Shown: piece after piece, positions 44,636 to 59,975 of the stretch
How the letters are laid out: each line of letters opens with the position of its first letter
Position numbering within the stretch: position 1 is the first letter of the stretch
Origin: Arthrobacter sp. OV608
Lineage (GTDB): Bacteria; Actinomycetota; Actinomycetes; Actinomycetales; Micrococcaceae
Assembly: GCA_900110595.1 (NCBI GenBank)
Contig: FOEZ01000001.1
Location: 1 to 64,000, forward strand
Length of the DNA: 64,000 nt
Reading direction: 5' to 3'
The notes under the pieces: generated by a model
What the model saw: the letters and a program-made list of their open reading frames with translations, nothing else
Database searches by the model: none
What the model was told of the DNA's origin: nothing
Position numbers and translations under genes: made by a program

Positions 44636-44678
44636 AAACAAGAACCGCCCGGCGCTTGCCGGGCGGTTCTTGTTTAAC
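44636..44678 (+). terminator. Rho-independent terminator after rplA
   Basis: A perfect 18-bp stem (44636-44653 with 44658-44675), 4-base loop GCTT and trailing T residues. Confidence 0.9.
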
Positions 44679-44743
44679 TGGCGGTTCCATGTTGCCCGCG
44701 GGAACCTCTCCGGACGGGCACGTCCGACGCCTAAGCTATGGAA

Positions 44744-45877
44744 ATGGCCGCACCGGATCCGGAACCATCCGCAGCAGAAAACGCAGTACTGACCATAACC
44801 GCCGTCGAGGTGCCGCCGGCTGCCGGGCCTGAACACGGGGGAGCCCAACTCAGTGCCGCATTCCAGGCGTGTCACAGCCTGCGGGTGGCCCATGAACTGG
44901 CCCTGTGGGGCAACCTTGACCGCTGCCCCACCTTGCCCGAGGCAATGGAGTACTGGCGTGGCAACGACTACGAGGAACGCCACCTCTACCTGGCCCGGCT
45001 TGGAACTGAACCCGTGGGCCTATGCTCGGTGACGCTGCCGTTGCGCGAGAACACCCACACCGCCGGAATTGACGTCCTCATCGCCCCCGCCCATCGCCGC
45101 CAAGGCCTTGGCCGTGCTCTCCTGGCCCACGCCGAAGGCGTTGCCAGGGCACGCGGCAGAACCTCACTGGACGCCTACCACGAAGTGCCCCTGGACCGGA
45201 CGGAAGGCGGCTCCCTGCTGCCGGCCAAATCAGGGGCGGGCGGCCTGCCGGTGAATGATCCGGCCGTGGCCTTCGCTGTTGCCGCCGGTTATGAACTGGA
45301 GCAGGTGGAACGCTCCAGCCGCCTGGAGTTGCCCGTGCCGGAGGACGTGCTGGACCTGTTGGAAGCCGGGGCCGCACCAAAGGCCGGGGAATACACCTTG
45401 ACCGGTTGGGATGACACCTGCCCGGAGGACCTGGTGCAGGCCTATGCCCGGCTCAAGGCAACCATGAGCACCGATGTTCCCATCGCAGGACTGGACTGGG
45501 AACGCGAGGACTGGGACACGGCAAGGGTCCATGAGGAGGAACAGACGCTCCTGCGCGGCGGTGTCCAGTCCGCCGTCACAGCTGCGGTGCACCGGACCAC
45601 GGGGGAACTGGTGGCCTACACGGTCCTGAACTGGCGCCCCGGGGTCCCGGAATCCGTTGCCCAGCAGGACACCCTGGTGACGGAGGAACACCGTGGCCGG
45701 CGCCTGGGCATGCTCGTCAAAATAGCAAACCTGCGGCGGGCACAAGCGAGATGGCCAGCGGCGAGTTCGGTCCTGACATGGAATGCCAACGAAAACCAAC
45801 ATATGCTGGCCATAAATATCGCACTTGGATTCAAACCTGCAGGTTATGAAGGCGAGTGGCAGAAACGGCTGGGATGA
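44744..45877 (+). CDS. Double-GNAT acetyltransferase-like protein 1
   Basis: Two GNAT domains, 377 residues. The first has the acetyl-CoA loop IDVLIAPAHRRQGLGRALLAHA near residue 110; the second has TEEHRGRRLGMLVKIANLRR and the tract TWNANENQHMLAINIALGF. Start: TAAGCT (44732-44737) lies exactly 6 bases before ATG 44744, supporting this start over the ATG at 44738. The layout recalls mycothiol synthase but lacks its specific motifs. It is a tandem paralogue of the next gene; together they interrupt the rplA-rplJ spacing. Substrate unknown. Confidence 0.85.
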   Translation: MAAPDPEPSAAENAVLTITAVEVPPAAGPEHGGAQLSAAFQACHSLRVAHELALWGNLDRCPTLPEAMEYWRGNDYEERHLYLARLGTEPVGLCSVTLPLRENTHTAGIDVLIAPAHRRQGLGRALLAHAEGVARARGRTSLDAYHEVPLDRTEGGSLLPAKSGAGGLPVNDPAVAFAVAAGYELEQVERSSRLELPVPEDVLDLLEAGAAPKAGEYTLTGWDDTCPEDLVQAYARLKATMSTDVPIAGLDWEREDWDTARVHEEEQTLLRGGVQSAVTAAVHRTTGELVAYTVLNWRPGVPESVAQQDTLVTEEHRGRRLGMLVKIANLRRAQARWPAASSVLTWNANENQHMLAINIALGFKPAGYEGEWQKRLG

Positions 45878-45884
45878 TGCGCCT

Positions 45885-47003
45885 ATGGCAAGAGACGTAA
45901 AGATCGAGCAGCTTTGGATTCCCGACTCACTGGACGCGCCGGACGCAGCTGACTTCCTGGCCGCCGTCGAGGTAGGCCGGAAAGTCCGCATGCAGACCTG
46001 GGGGAGCGATGACCTCGCCTACGGCCCCCTGGAGAAGCTGCTTGAGTTCCAGGACCCTTACGAGCGGCAGCTCATTCTCGTGGCCAAGGTGGACGGGGAG
46101 ATAGTGGGCACTGTCGATATTGCCCTGCCCCTCGCTGACAACCTGGACCTGGCGGAGTTCACCCTCGACATCCTCCCCGAGTTCCAGCGCCAGGGAGTGG
46201 GGCGGAGGCTGCTGCAGGCAGCGGAACAGCTGGCCCGCGAGGAGGGCCGCACCATGATCCTGGTGGACACCAACCATCCGGGCGCTTCCCTGCATGAATT
46301 TGAACGCGCCCAGCTGGTCCCCGGCACGGGGCAGGGCTTTGTGCCGCTCGAAAGCCGCGAAGTGGAGTTCGCCCAGCGCACCGGTTACACGCTGCAGCAC
46401 ATCGAACAGTTCAGCTCCTGCGCGTTGCCGCTGGACAGCAAGCTTGTGGCCGACCTGCAGGCGGAAGCGGATGAGGCCAACAACGGGCGGTACCGGCTGC
46501 ACCACTGGACGGACCGCTGCCCGGAGCAGTGGCTGGAGGCCGTCGCGGCCTTGGAGAACCTGGCCGGGGCCGACGTCGATCCCGCCTTGGATGCGCCCGT
46601 TGAGCAGGAGATGGTGTTCGACGGCGCCATCCTCCGGGAGGCCGAAGAAGTCGCCATTGCCCAGGGCAGGCGGACCGTGGTCACTGCCGTCGAACACCTC
46701 GCCACCGGGTCCCTGGTGGGTCTGACCACCATCACTGTCCTGGCGCACCGCGCCGACGTCGTCTTCCAGGACGACACCCTGGTCCTGCAGGAACACCGCG
46801 GCAACAAGCTTGGCCTGCTGATCAAGGTGGCCAACATGGAGCGGCTTACCGAGCAGTTCCCGGACGCGCGCGTCATCTACACCTGGAACGCCCCGGAAAA
46901 CCGTTACCTCCTGACCGTGAACAAACAACTGGGCTTCCAGACAGCAGGAGTCACAGGGATCTGGCAGAAGGAGCTCCCGCACCTGCACACCAGCACCAGC
47001 TAA
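45885..47003 (+). CDS. Double-GNAT acetyltransferase-like protein 2
   Basis: A 372-residue paralogue of the preceding protein with the same two-domain layout. The first loop is LDILPEFQRQGVGRRLLQAA; the second VLQEHRGNKLGLLIKVANME then TWNAPENRYLLTVNKQLGF. ATG 45885 is 7 bases after the previous stop, so the pair is co-transcribed. A gene duplication followed by divergence is evident; the substrate is unknown. rplJ signals begin right after it. Confidence 0.85.
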   Translation: MARDVKIEQLWIPDSLDAPDAADFLAAVEVGRKVRMQTWGSDDLAYGPLEKLLEFQDPYERQLILVAKVDGEIVGTVDIALPLADNLDLAEFTLDILPEFQRQGVGRRLLQAAEQLAREEGRTMILVDTNHPGASLHEFERAQLVPGTGQGFVPLESREVEFAQRTGYTLQHIEQFSSCALPLDSKLVADLQAEADEANNGRYRLHHWTDRCPEQWLEAVAALENLAGADVDPALDAPVEQEMVFDGAILREAEEVAIAQGRRTVVTAVEHLATGSLVGLTTITVLAHRADVVFQDDTLVLQEHRGNKLGLLIKVANMERLTEQFPDARVIYTWNAPENRYLLTVNKQLGFQTAGVTGIWQKELPHLHTSTS

Positions 47004-47012
47004 GGCTTCGAT

Positions 47013-47042
47013 TTGGCGGTCTCCGTGGCTCTCCCGTAGACT
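47013..47042 (+). promoter_or_regulatory. Promoter of rplJ-rplL
   Basis: TTGGCG (47013-47018) and TAGACT (47037-47042) with an 18-base spacer, shortly after the GNAT stop codon. It drives the long rplJ leader. Confidence 0.65.
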
Positions 47043-47048
47043 GGGATG

Positions 47049-47299
47049 ACCAAAGACCGTCGGTTGTTGGAAATCCACTCTCTCGAGCATGACTCAACTC
47101 TGTGTTGTGCGCGGGAGATGCAGTGGGTTTCTGGACGAAGGACCCTCAACGCAGGGCGGCCGGCGCAGGTGAACGAAGCAAAGCTCCATGGACTGATCTG
47201 TGTTGAGCCAAGCCCCGTGCATCTGCGCGGGGCGTTTTTAGTTTTAGCTCTTTTGAGCGGGGACCGTCGCATACCGGCACTATCCCCGGAAGGAGGGTT
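47049..47299 (+). promoter_or_regulatory. L10 leader (rplJ mRNA autoregulatory leader)
   Basis: A leader of about 250 bases between the promoter and rplJ. It contains several pairing segments and an intrinsic terminator-like hairpin at 47212-47233 followed by TTTTTA. This position and length fit the ribosomal-protein L10 leader family, in which the L10(L7/L12)4 complex binds the leader. Here regulation is likely by attenuation at the hairpin. The L10-binding kink-turn was not identified with certainty. Confidence 0.65.
47212..47239 (+). terminator. Attenuator hairpin in rplJ leader
   Basis: GCCCCGTGC and GCGCGGGGC pair over 9 bases including one G-U around ATCT, followed by GTTTTT. It lies about 60 bases before rplJ and must be bypassed for rplJ-rplL expression. 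Confidence 0.7.
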
Positions 47300-47881
47300 A
47301 TGGCAACGCCTACCAAGGTTTCAGCAGTAGCTGAGATCACTAACGATTTCAAGGAATCGAACGCGGCTGTCCTGACCGAATACCGCGGGCTCACCGTTGC
47401 ACAGCTCAAGCAGCTGCGTGTTTCTCTCGGCCAGGACACCAAGTTCGCGGTCGTCAAGAACACCCTGACCGCCATTGCAGCCAAGGAAGCCGGCGTCGAA
47501 GCATTCGACGGCCAGCTTGCCGGCCCCACTGCAATCGCGTTCATCAAGGGTGACGCAGTTGCCGCTGCCAAGAGCCTGACGGATTTTGCCAAGACCAACA
47601 AGCAGCTGGTCATCAAGACCGGTTACTTCGAGGGCAAGGCACTGAACGCCAGCGAGGTTGCCGAACTGGCAGCCCTCGAGTCCCGTGAGCTGCAGCTCGC
47701 CAAGGTTGCCGGTGTCCTCAAGGCACCTGCCGCCGCCGCTGCACGCATCATTGACGCACTGCGCCTCAAGCTTGAAGAAGAGAACGGTGCACCGGCAGCT
47801 GCCGAAGCGCCTGCTGCTGAAGAAGCCCCCGCCGCTGAAGCAGAGGCTCCGGCCGAAGCTCCGGCTGCCGAAGAGAACTAA
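47300..47881 (+). CDS. rplJ: 50S ribosomal protein L10
   Basis: A 193-residue base of the L7/L12 stalk. The N-terminal rRNA-binding domain has VLTEYRGLTVAQLKQLRVSL and FAVVKNTLTAIAAKEAG; the helix near 145-165 recruits L7/L12. Unusual: the last 30 or so residues are an Ala/Glu/Pro-rich tail built from repeats like APAAE, beyond the length of typical L10 (about 165-175 residues). GGAAGGAGGG precedes the ATG. Confidence 0.96.
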   Translation: MATPTKVSAVAEITNDFKESNAAVLTEYRGLTVAQLKQLRVSLGQDTKFAVVKNTLTAIAAKEAGVEAFDGQLAGPTAIAFIKGDAVAAAKSLTDFAKTNKQLVIKTGYFEGKALNASEVAELAALESRELQLAKVAGVLKAPAAAAARIIDALRLKLEEENGAPAAAEAPAAEEAPAAEAEAPAEAPAAEEN

Positions 47882-47959
47882 TTCTCTTTACCCCACCAGA
47901 CTCCGGTGTAACGCAACGCTTCGTGCCGCGCCGACACCACAACAGGAAGGACGCCTACC

Positions 47960-48334
47960 ATGGCGAAGCTCACCAACGAAGAGCTCATTGAAGCTTTCAA
48001 GGAACTGACCATCATCGAGCTCTCCGAGTTCGTCAAGCTCTTCGAAGAGACCTTCGAAGTTACCGCTGCTGCTGTAGCTGTTGCCGGCCCCGCCGGTGCT
48101 GCTGCTGAAGAGGTTGAAGAGAAGACTGACTTCGACGTCGTCCTCGAAGCTGCCGGCGACAAGAAGATCGCAGTGATCAAGGAAGTTCGCGCCATCACTT
48201 CCCTGGGCCTGAAGGAAGCCAAGGACCTGGTTGACAGTGCTCCCAAGGCTGTCCTCGAAGGTGCAACGAAGGAAGCTGCCGAGAAGGCCAAGGAGCAGCT
48301 CGAGGCTGCAGGCGCCACCGTTACCCTCAAGTAA
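47960..48334 (+). CDS. rplL: 50S ribosomal protein L7/L12
   Basis: A 124-residue stalk protein that recruits EF-G and EF-Tu. The N-terminal dimerisation helix ([20 protein letters not shown]), the Ala-rich hinge and the factor-binding domain ([35 protein letters not shown]) are intact. Its gene follows rplJ by 78 bases and ends at a terminator. Confidence 0.98.
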   Translation: MAKLTNEELIEAFKELTIIELSEFVKLFEETFEVTAAAVAVAGPAGAAAEEVEEKTDFDVVLEAAGDKKIAVIKEVRAITSLGLKEAKDLVDSAPKAVLEGATKEAAEKAKEQLEAAGATVTLK

Positions 48335-48350
48335 CAACGCCTTTTCCTGC

Positions 48351-48386
48351 AAAAGCCCCGTCCACGTTTGTGGGCGGGGCTTTTGC
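48351..48386 (+). terminator. Terminator after rplL
   Basis: A 15-base stem (AAAAGCCCCGTCCAC with its complement, one G-U), loop GTTT, ending in a T-run at 48381-48384. It also works for the convergent YbaK gene. Confidence 0.88.
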
Positions 48387-48402
48387 GTTCCCCGGCGGCA
48401 GG

Positions 48403-48888
48403 TCAGGCGGGGTCGCTGATATCCGCCACGACGGCGCCGAGCGCACCGGTGAGGGCGTCCGCGTCTACAAAAGCGCTGTAGCCGTGGGCTCCGGCACCCA
48501 TCGAGATCCTCCGGCCGGTGATGGTGGCGTCCGCATAGACCGGCCAGCTGTTGGTGCTGCCCAGCGGGGTGATGGTGCCGCGTTCGTAGCCGGTGGCGTC
48601 CAGCGCCACATCAGCCGGAGGCAGGGAGAGCTTGTTGACGCCCACGAGGGTACGGAGCTTGGGCCAGGAAATTTGGCGGTCGCCCGGAATCAGGGCGAAC
48701 AGGAACGAGCCGTCCTTGTGCTTGACCACCAGGGATTTCACAATGTCCGACGGCGGGATCCCCAGGATGCCTGCTGCCTCCTCCAGGCTTTTGGCGGCGG
48801 GCCTTTCCACAACCTCGACCTGCAGGCCGCGGGCCTCGGCGTCGGCAAGGAACCTGTCCCTCCCGGCGCCGGGTGCTGCGTCGCCCAT
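48403..48888 (-). CDS. YbaK/EbsC-type aminoacyl-tRNA deacylase
   Basis: A 161-residue editing-domain protein that hydrolyses mischarged aminoacyl-tRNA (Cys-tRNA-Pro in YbaK). Seen: DIVKSLVVKHKDGSFLFALIPGD with the catalytic-region Lys, and GTITPLGS. The start is ATG 48888, overlapping the thiolase stop (TGATG), which argues for coupling; a longer in-frame start lies inside the thiolase gene. Pairing with a thiolase is odd and may be only positional. Confidence 0.87.
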   Translation of the reverse strand: MGDAAPGAGRDRFLADAEARGLQVEVVERPAAKSLEEAAGILGIPPSDIVKSLVVKHKDGSFLFALIPGDRQISWPKLRTLVGVNKLSLPPADVALDATGYERGTITPLGSTNSWPVYADATITGRRISMGAGAHGYSAFVDADALTGALGAVVADISDPA

Positions 48889-50087
48889 CAGTCGCGATAC
48901 AGCAGGAGCGCTTCGCCCTGCCCGCCGCCGCCACACAGTGACACCGCGGCCTTACCCTTTCCTCGGCGCTTGAGTTCGTGTGCGGCATGGCCTGCCAGGC
49001 GCGCGCCGGATGCTCCGATGGGGTGGCCCAGGGCGATGGCCCCGCCATGGATGTTGCACTGCTCCAGGGGATAGTCCAGGTCCTTCAGTGACTGGACCGC
49101 CACGGAGCCGAATGCTTCGTTGATTTCGATGAAGTCCAGCTCCGACGTGCTCCAACCCGCACGCCCCAAAGCGTTCTGGATGGCGTTGGACGGCTGGGAG
49201 TGCAGTGAATTGTCCGGCCCCGCAACCTGCCCGGGCTTGCCCACAACCGCCAGGTATTCCAGCCCGTGTTCTTCCGCATAGGCCCGGGAAGAGAGGACCA
49301 GGGCCGCAGCACCGTCTGACAGGGGAGAGGAATTGCCCGCGGTAATGGTGCCGTCGGTGACGAAGGCTGCGCGGAGCCCGGCCAGCGATTCCACCGAGGT
49401 GTTGGGGCGGACGCCCTCGTCGGTGGAGACCACCAGTGCATCCCCCTTGCGTTGCTTGACGCTGATGGGCGCGATTTCGTCGTCGAACGTTCCGTTCTTG
49501 GCTGCCAGTGCGGCCCGCTGGTGGGACTGTGCGGCCACGTTGTCCTGGGAGGTCCTGTCGATGCCGAGCGTGAGGTTGCGGGTTTCGGTGGACAAGCCCA
49601 TGGACTGGCCGTCGAACGCATCGGTCAATCCGTCGTGGGCCGCCGCGTCCAGGGCCTGGATGGAACCGTACGTCCAGCCCTGCCGGGACCCCGGCAGCAG
49701 ATGGGGTGCCCGGGTCATGGATTCCTGTCCGCCGGCCACCACCACGGAGGCCTCCCCGCCACGGATCATCCGGGCGGCGTCGATCACGGCCGTCAGCCCT
49801 GAAAGGCAGACCTTGTTCACGGTCACGGCCGGAACGTTCCAGCCGATGCCGGCGCCAATGGAGCTTTGCCGCGCCGGATTCTGACCGGCACCGGCCTGAA
49901 GCACCTGGCCCATGATGACTGCCTCCACCTGGCCGGCATCCACGCCGCTGGCCTTGAGCGCTGCCTTGATGGCATGCGCCCCGAGGTCGACGGCGGTAAA
50001 GCTCGCCAGTTGCCCATTGATCCGGCCCTGCGGTGTGCGTACTGCTGCGAGGATGACAACGTCAGTGTTGTCCGTGGAGTTGCCCAT
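48888..50087 (-). CDS. Acetyl-CoA C-acetyltransferase (thiolase)
   Basis: A 399-residue thiolase forming or cleaving acetoacetyl-CoA or 3-ketoacyl-CoA. The nucleophile is Cys94 in NKVCLSGL; the His is in GHPIGASGAR; the second Cys is in SLCGGGGQGEA. The biosynthetic versus degradative choice cannot be made from sequence. It is transcribed leftward between rplL and rpoB, breaking the usual rplL-rpoB adjacency. Confidence 0.94.
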   Translation of the reverse strand: MGNSTDNTDVVILAAVRTPQGRINGQLASFTAVDLGAHAIKAALKASGVDAGQVEAVIMGQVLQAGAGQNPARQSSIGAGIGWNVPAVTVNKVCLSGLTAVIDAARMIRGGEASVVVAGGQESMTRAPHLLPGSRQGWTYGSIQALDAAAHDGLTDAFDGQSMGLSTETRNLTLGIDRTSQDNVAAQSHQRAALAAKNGTFDDEIAPISVKQRKGDALVVSTDEGVRPNTSVESLAGLRAAFVTDGTITAGNSSPLSDGAAALVLSSRAYAEEHGLEYLAVVGKPGQVAGPDNSLHSQPSNAIQNALGRAGWSTSELDFIEINEAFGSVAVQSLKDLDYPLEQCNIHGGAIALGHPIGASGARLAGHAAHELKRRGKGKAAVSLCGGGGQGEALLLYRD

Positions 50088-50349
50088 GTGTATCTCTCCC
50101 GATCTGATTCCGGTGGTAGGCCACCAAGGCTACCGTGACGCTGCTCACCCATCTATTCAAACGCCCGGGCCGGCACAAGCATTCCGGGGAAGGCTGGCGT
50201 TCTGCGCAGGGCATCGAGGGGCAGCTGGCGGCAGGGGAGAGGCCCCCATCCGGGCGATGTGCACGACGACGGCGTCCTGCATAGGCTGGACGACGGACAG
50301 TTTTGCAAAGGGGACAGCAGGTCCGTGCCCCGGGATGGTTGGAGCAGCA

Positions 50350-50823
50350 GTGAGAAAATACCTGGCCCTGGCGGCCGCCGCTATCGCCGGACTCACCGCC
50401 TGTTCTGTCTCCACGCCCGATTCCGCCGACGGAAGCGGCACTCCAGGCCCGCCGTCGTCCGCTTCAATGGCCACCACGGCGGTGGCTCCGTCTGGACGGG
50501 CTTCGACGCCGACGGCTGCGCCGGCAGGAGGAACCAGGGCAGCCTGCGAGCTCTTCAACTCCCTCTTCGCCCACTACCAGGCCGTCCCTGCCGGGGACGC
50601 CGACGGCTTCGAGGACACCTACCTGCAGGCCGAAGATGCCAAGGCCACCGTCAGCGAGGACCTTGCGGGGCTCTTTGCATCGCTGAGCCTGCTCGCCATC
50701 GACCATTCGGCAGCCGCTGAGTCCGGCGGCGGCCCGGCCCAGGAGTCCAAGGACGCGGTCCGGGACGCCGTGTTCGCCAACGCCGGGACCTGCACCGCCG
50801 AAGGCGTCACCCTGCGTCTCTAG
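50350..50823 (+). CDS. Putative lipoprotein
   Basis: A 157-residue secreted protein. The start is GTG 50350 with GGAG 6 bases before it. MRKYLALAAAAIAGLTACS is a signal peptide with lipobox LTAC, the Cys being the lipid site (residue 18). A Ser/Thr/Pro-rich linker of about 40 residues leads to a helical domain with two Cys (one near residue 65, one near 148) that could form a disulfide. No family recognised; it is likely anchored on the outer face of the membrane. Confidence 0.75.
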   Translation: MRKYLALAAAAIAGLTACSVSTPDSADGSGTPGPPSSASMATTAVAPSGRASTPTAAPAGGTRAACELFNSLFAHYQAVPAGDADGFEDTYLQAEDAKATVSEDLAGLFASLSLLAIDHSAAAESGGGPAQESKDAVRDAVFANAGTCTAEGVTLRL

Positions 50824-50859
50824 CAAGCCACTGCCGGAGGCAGCCGTGAAAACCGGTGC

Positions 50860-50888
50860 TTGCAATCGGACAAGATGTGGGGTAGACA
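50860..50888 (+). promoter_or_regulatory. Promoter of rpoB-rpoC
   Basis: TTGCAA (50860-50865), 17-base spacer, TAGACA (50883-50888). It leaves an untranslated leader of about 230 bases before rpoB. The 303-base gap 50824-51126 otherwise holds no gene that I can support. Confidence 0.6.
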
Positions 50889-51126
50889 TGTAGGTTGTTT
50901 TGCCGTATCGTAGATATTTGCGTCTTCCCTGTTTACCTTCAGCCTTCATATAGCGGTGGGCTTTCGCCTGGCAGCTGGCAATCAACGTGCCGTCAACAAC
51001 GTCACAGGATTATCGGCACCGGCCCCGGGTCATATAGCGGAACCGGATGGTAGCACTGCGGAGTCATTCCGCAGGGTGCAGCGGGGGAGATCTGAAAACG
51101 CCTGAAGGTCTGTGGAAGGATCCCTC

Positions 51127-54636
<3,510 letters not shown>

Positions 54637-54740
54637 CAGGTGAGGTACGACGCCGGGTGACCGCCCGCCGTCGTACCTTGCCTCCCTCCTCCCCGCACCA
54701 AGACTTCAGAATTTAGAGAACAAGAGAGAACAGGGACCAT

Positions 54741-58640
<3,900 letters not shown>

Positions 58641-58647
58641 CCCCTAA

Positions 58648-58714
58648 AGCGACGCGGGGTCACTTACGGCCCAATCCGCACCCCGGATTGGGCCCGTAGT
58701 GACCCCGCGTTGCT
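58648..58714 (+). terminator. Terminator of rpoBC
   Basis: A long imperfect stem of about 27-30 pairs (ACGCGGGGTCACT... with its complement) around a short loop, starting 8 bases after the rpoC stop. There are a few mismatches in the middle and only a short T-run, but the stem is very stable. Confidence 0.8.
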
Positions 58715-59059
58715 GTTTAACGGCGGGCTGTTGGGGGAGGAGCCCCCGATTAAGGCATGGAGGCCGTCCATGCTAGACTTGTTACCAATTGTTATTGTGG
58801 CAGTGGATGAGTGCGCCGGTTCCAGCTGAAAGGCTGAACCAGAGCGACGTTTCCGGTTTGCAGGGTTCTTGTGCAACGTATGCCACATTTTTGCATGCCT
58901 AGGGACTGTTGGCCGCGCGCCAAGCCTTCGGAATGCGATCCGACTATTAAGGCTTCGCCTTCGCCGCCCTGGAGATCTTCTTCGAGGCCCGGGCGGCGAG
59001 GCAACGCAACAAGAGAGTGGCCGGAAGCGGCCGCTCCGGATAAAACGGAGAACACGAGA
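58715..59059 (+). promoter_or_regulatory. rpsL promoter and long leader
   Basis: TTAAGG (58750-58755), an 18-base spacer and TAGACT (58774-58779) give a promoter, leaving a leader of about 275 bases before rpsL. The leader has a small hairpin (GGTTCCAGC with GCTGAACC, 58811-58834). No open frame with a ribosome site is convincing. The role of the leader is unknown; it may allow S7 feedback or antitermination. Confidence 0.55.
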
Positions 59060-59434
59060 GTGCCTACGATTAACCAGCTGGTCCGCAAGGGCCGCACGCC
59101 TAAGGTCTCAAAGACCAAGGCTCCCGCGCTTAAGGGCAGCCCCATGCGCCGCGGTGTTTGCACCCGCGTCTACACCACCACCCCGAAGAAGCCGAACTCG
59201 GCTCTGCGTAAGGTGGCACGTGTGCGCCTCAACGGCGGCGTGGAAGTAACCGCCTACATCCCCGGTGTGGGACACAACCTGCAGGAGCACTCCATTGTGC
59301 TCGTCCGCGGTGGTCGTGTGAAGGACCTCCCGGGTGTCCGCTACAAGATCGTCCGTGGCGCCCTCGATACCCAGGGTGTCAAGAACCGTAAGCAGGCCCG
59401 CAGCCGCTACGGCGCAAAGATGGAGAAGAAGTAA
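59060..59434 (+). CDS. rpsL: 30S ribosomal protein S12
   Basis: A 124-residue decoding-centre protein. The start is GTG 59060 ([12 protein letters not shown]), CGGAG upstream. [14 protein letters not shown] with Lys43 and [12 protein letters not shown] with Lys88 are wild type for streptomycin sensitivity. rpsG follows 1 base later. Confidence 0.98.
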   Translation: MPTINQLVRKGRTPKVSKTKAPALKGSPMRRGVCTRVYTTTPKKPNSALRKVARVRLNGGVEVTAYIPGVGHNLQEHSIVLVRGGRVKDLPGVRYKIVRGALDTQGVKNRKQARSRYGAKMEKK

Positions 59435-59435
59435 T

Positions 59436-59906
59436 ATGCCTCGCAAGGGTCCGGCCCCCAAGCGGCCGCTCGTACTAGATCCCGTTTACGGCTCCCCGCT
59501 GGTCACCCAGCTCATCAACAAGGTGCTCGTTGACGGCAAGAAGTCCACGGCAGAGCGCATCGTCTACGGTGCCCTCGAAGGCGCACGCGCCAAGTCCGGC
59601 GGCGACCCCGTAGCAGCCCTCAAGAAGGCCATGGACAACGTCAAGCCTTCCCTCGAGGTCCGCTCACGCCGCGTCGGCGGCGCCACCTACCAGGTTCCGG
59701 TTGAGGTCAAGCCGGGCCGCTCCACCGCCCTCGCCCTGCGCTGGCTGGTTGGCTACTCCAAGGCCCGCCGCGAGAAAACGATGACCGAGCGCCTCCAGAA
59801 CGAAATCCTGGATGCCTCCAACGGTCTCGGTGCCGCTGTGAAGCGTCGCGAAGACACCCACAAGATGGCCGAGTCCAACAAGGCCTTCGCACACTACCGC
59901 TGGTAA
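59436..59906 (+). CDS. rpsG: 30S ribosomal protein S7
   Basis: A 156-residue head protein of the 30S subunit. [20 protein letters not shown], the [14 protein letters not shown] tract and the basic C-terminal helix are all present. The start is ATG 59436, one base after the rpsL stop, so translation is coupled. S7 is the usual operon repressor. Confidence 0.98.
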   Translation: MPRKGPAPKRPLVLDPVYGSPLVTQLINKVLVDGKKSTAERIVYGALEGARAKSGGDPVAALKKAMDNVKPSLEVRSRRVGGATYQVPVEVKPGRSTALALRWLVGYSKARREKTMTERLQNEILDASNGLGAAVKRREDTHKMAESNKAFAHYRW

Positions 59907-59975
59907 TACTCCCCGGGCGCCGCCGGCTCAACCGAGCCGGCGGCGAACGTGTAGTCCATCCCAAAAGGAGACCCC

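Noticed and set aside
50100..50349. A possible gene upstream of the lipoprotein in the same frame
   Set aside because: The frame is open but starts inside the antisense of the thiolase gene, and the true start has a ribosome site and signal peptide at 50350.
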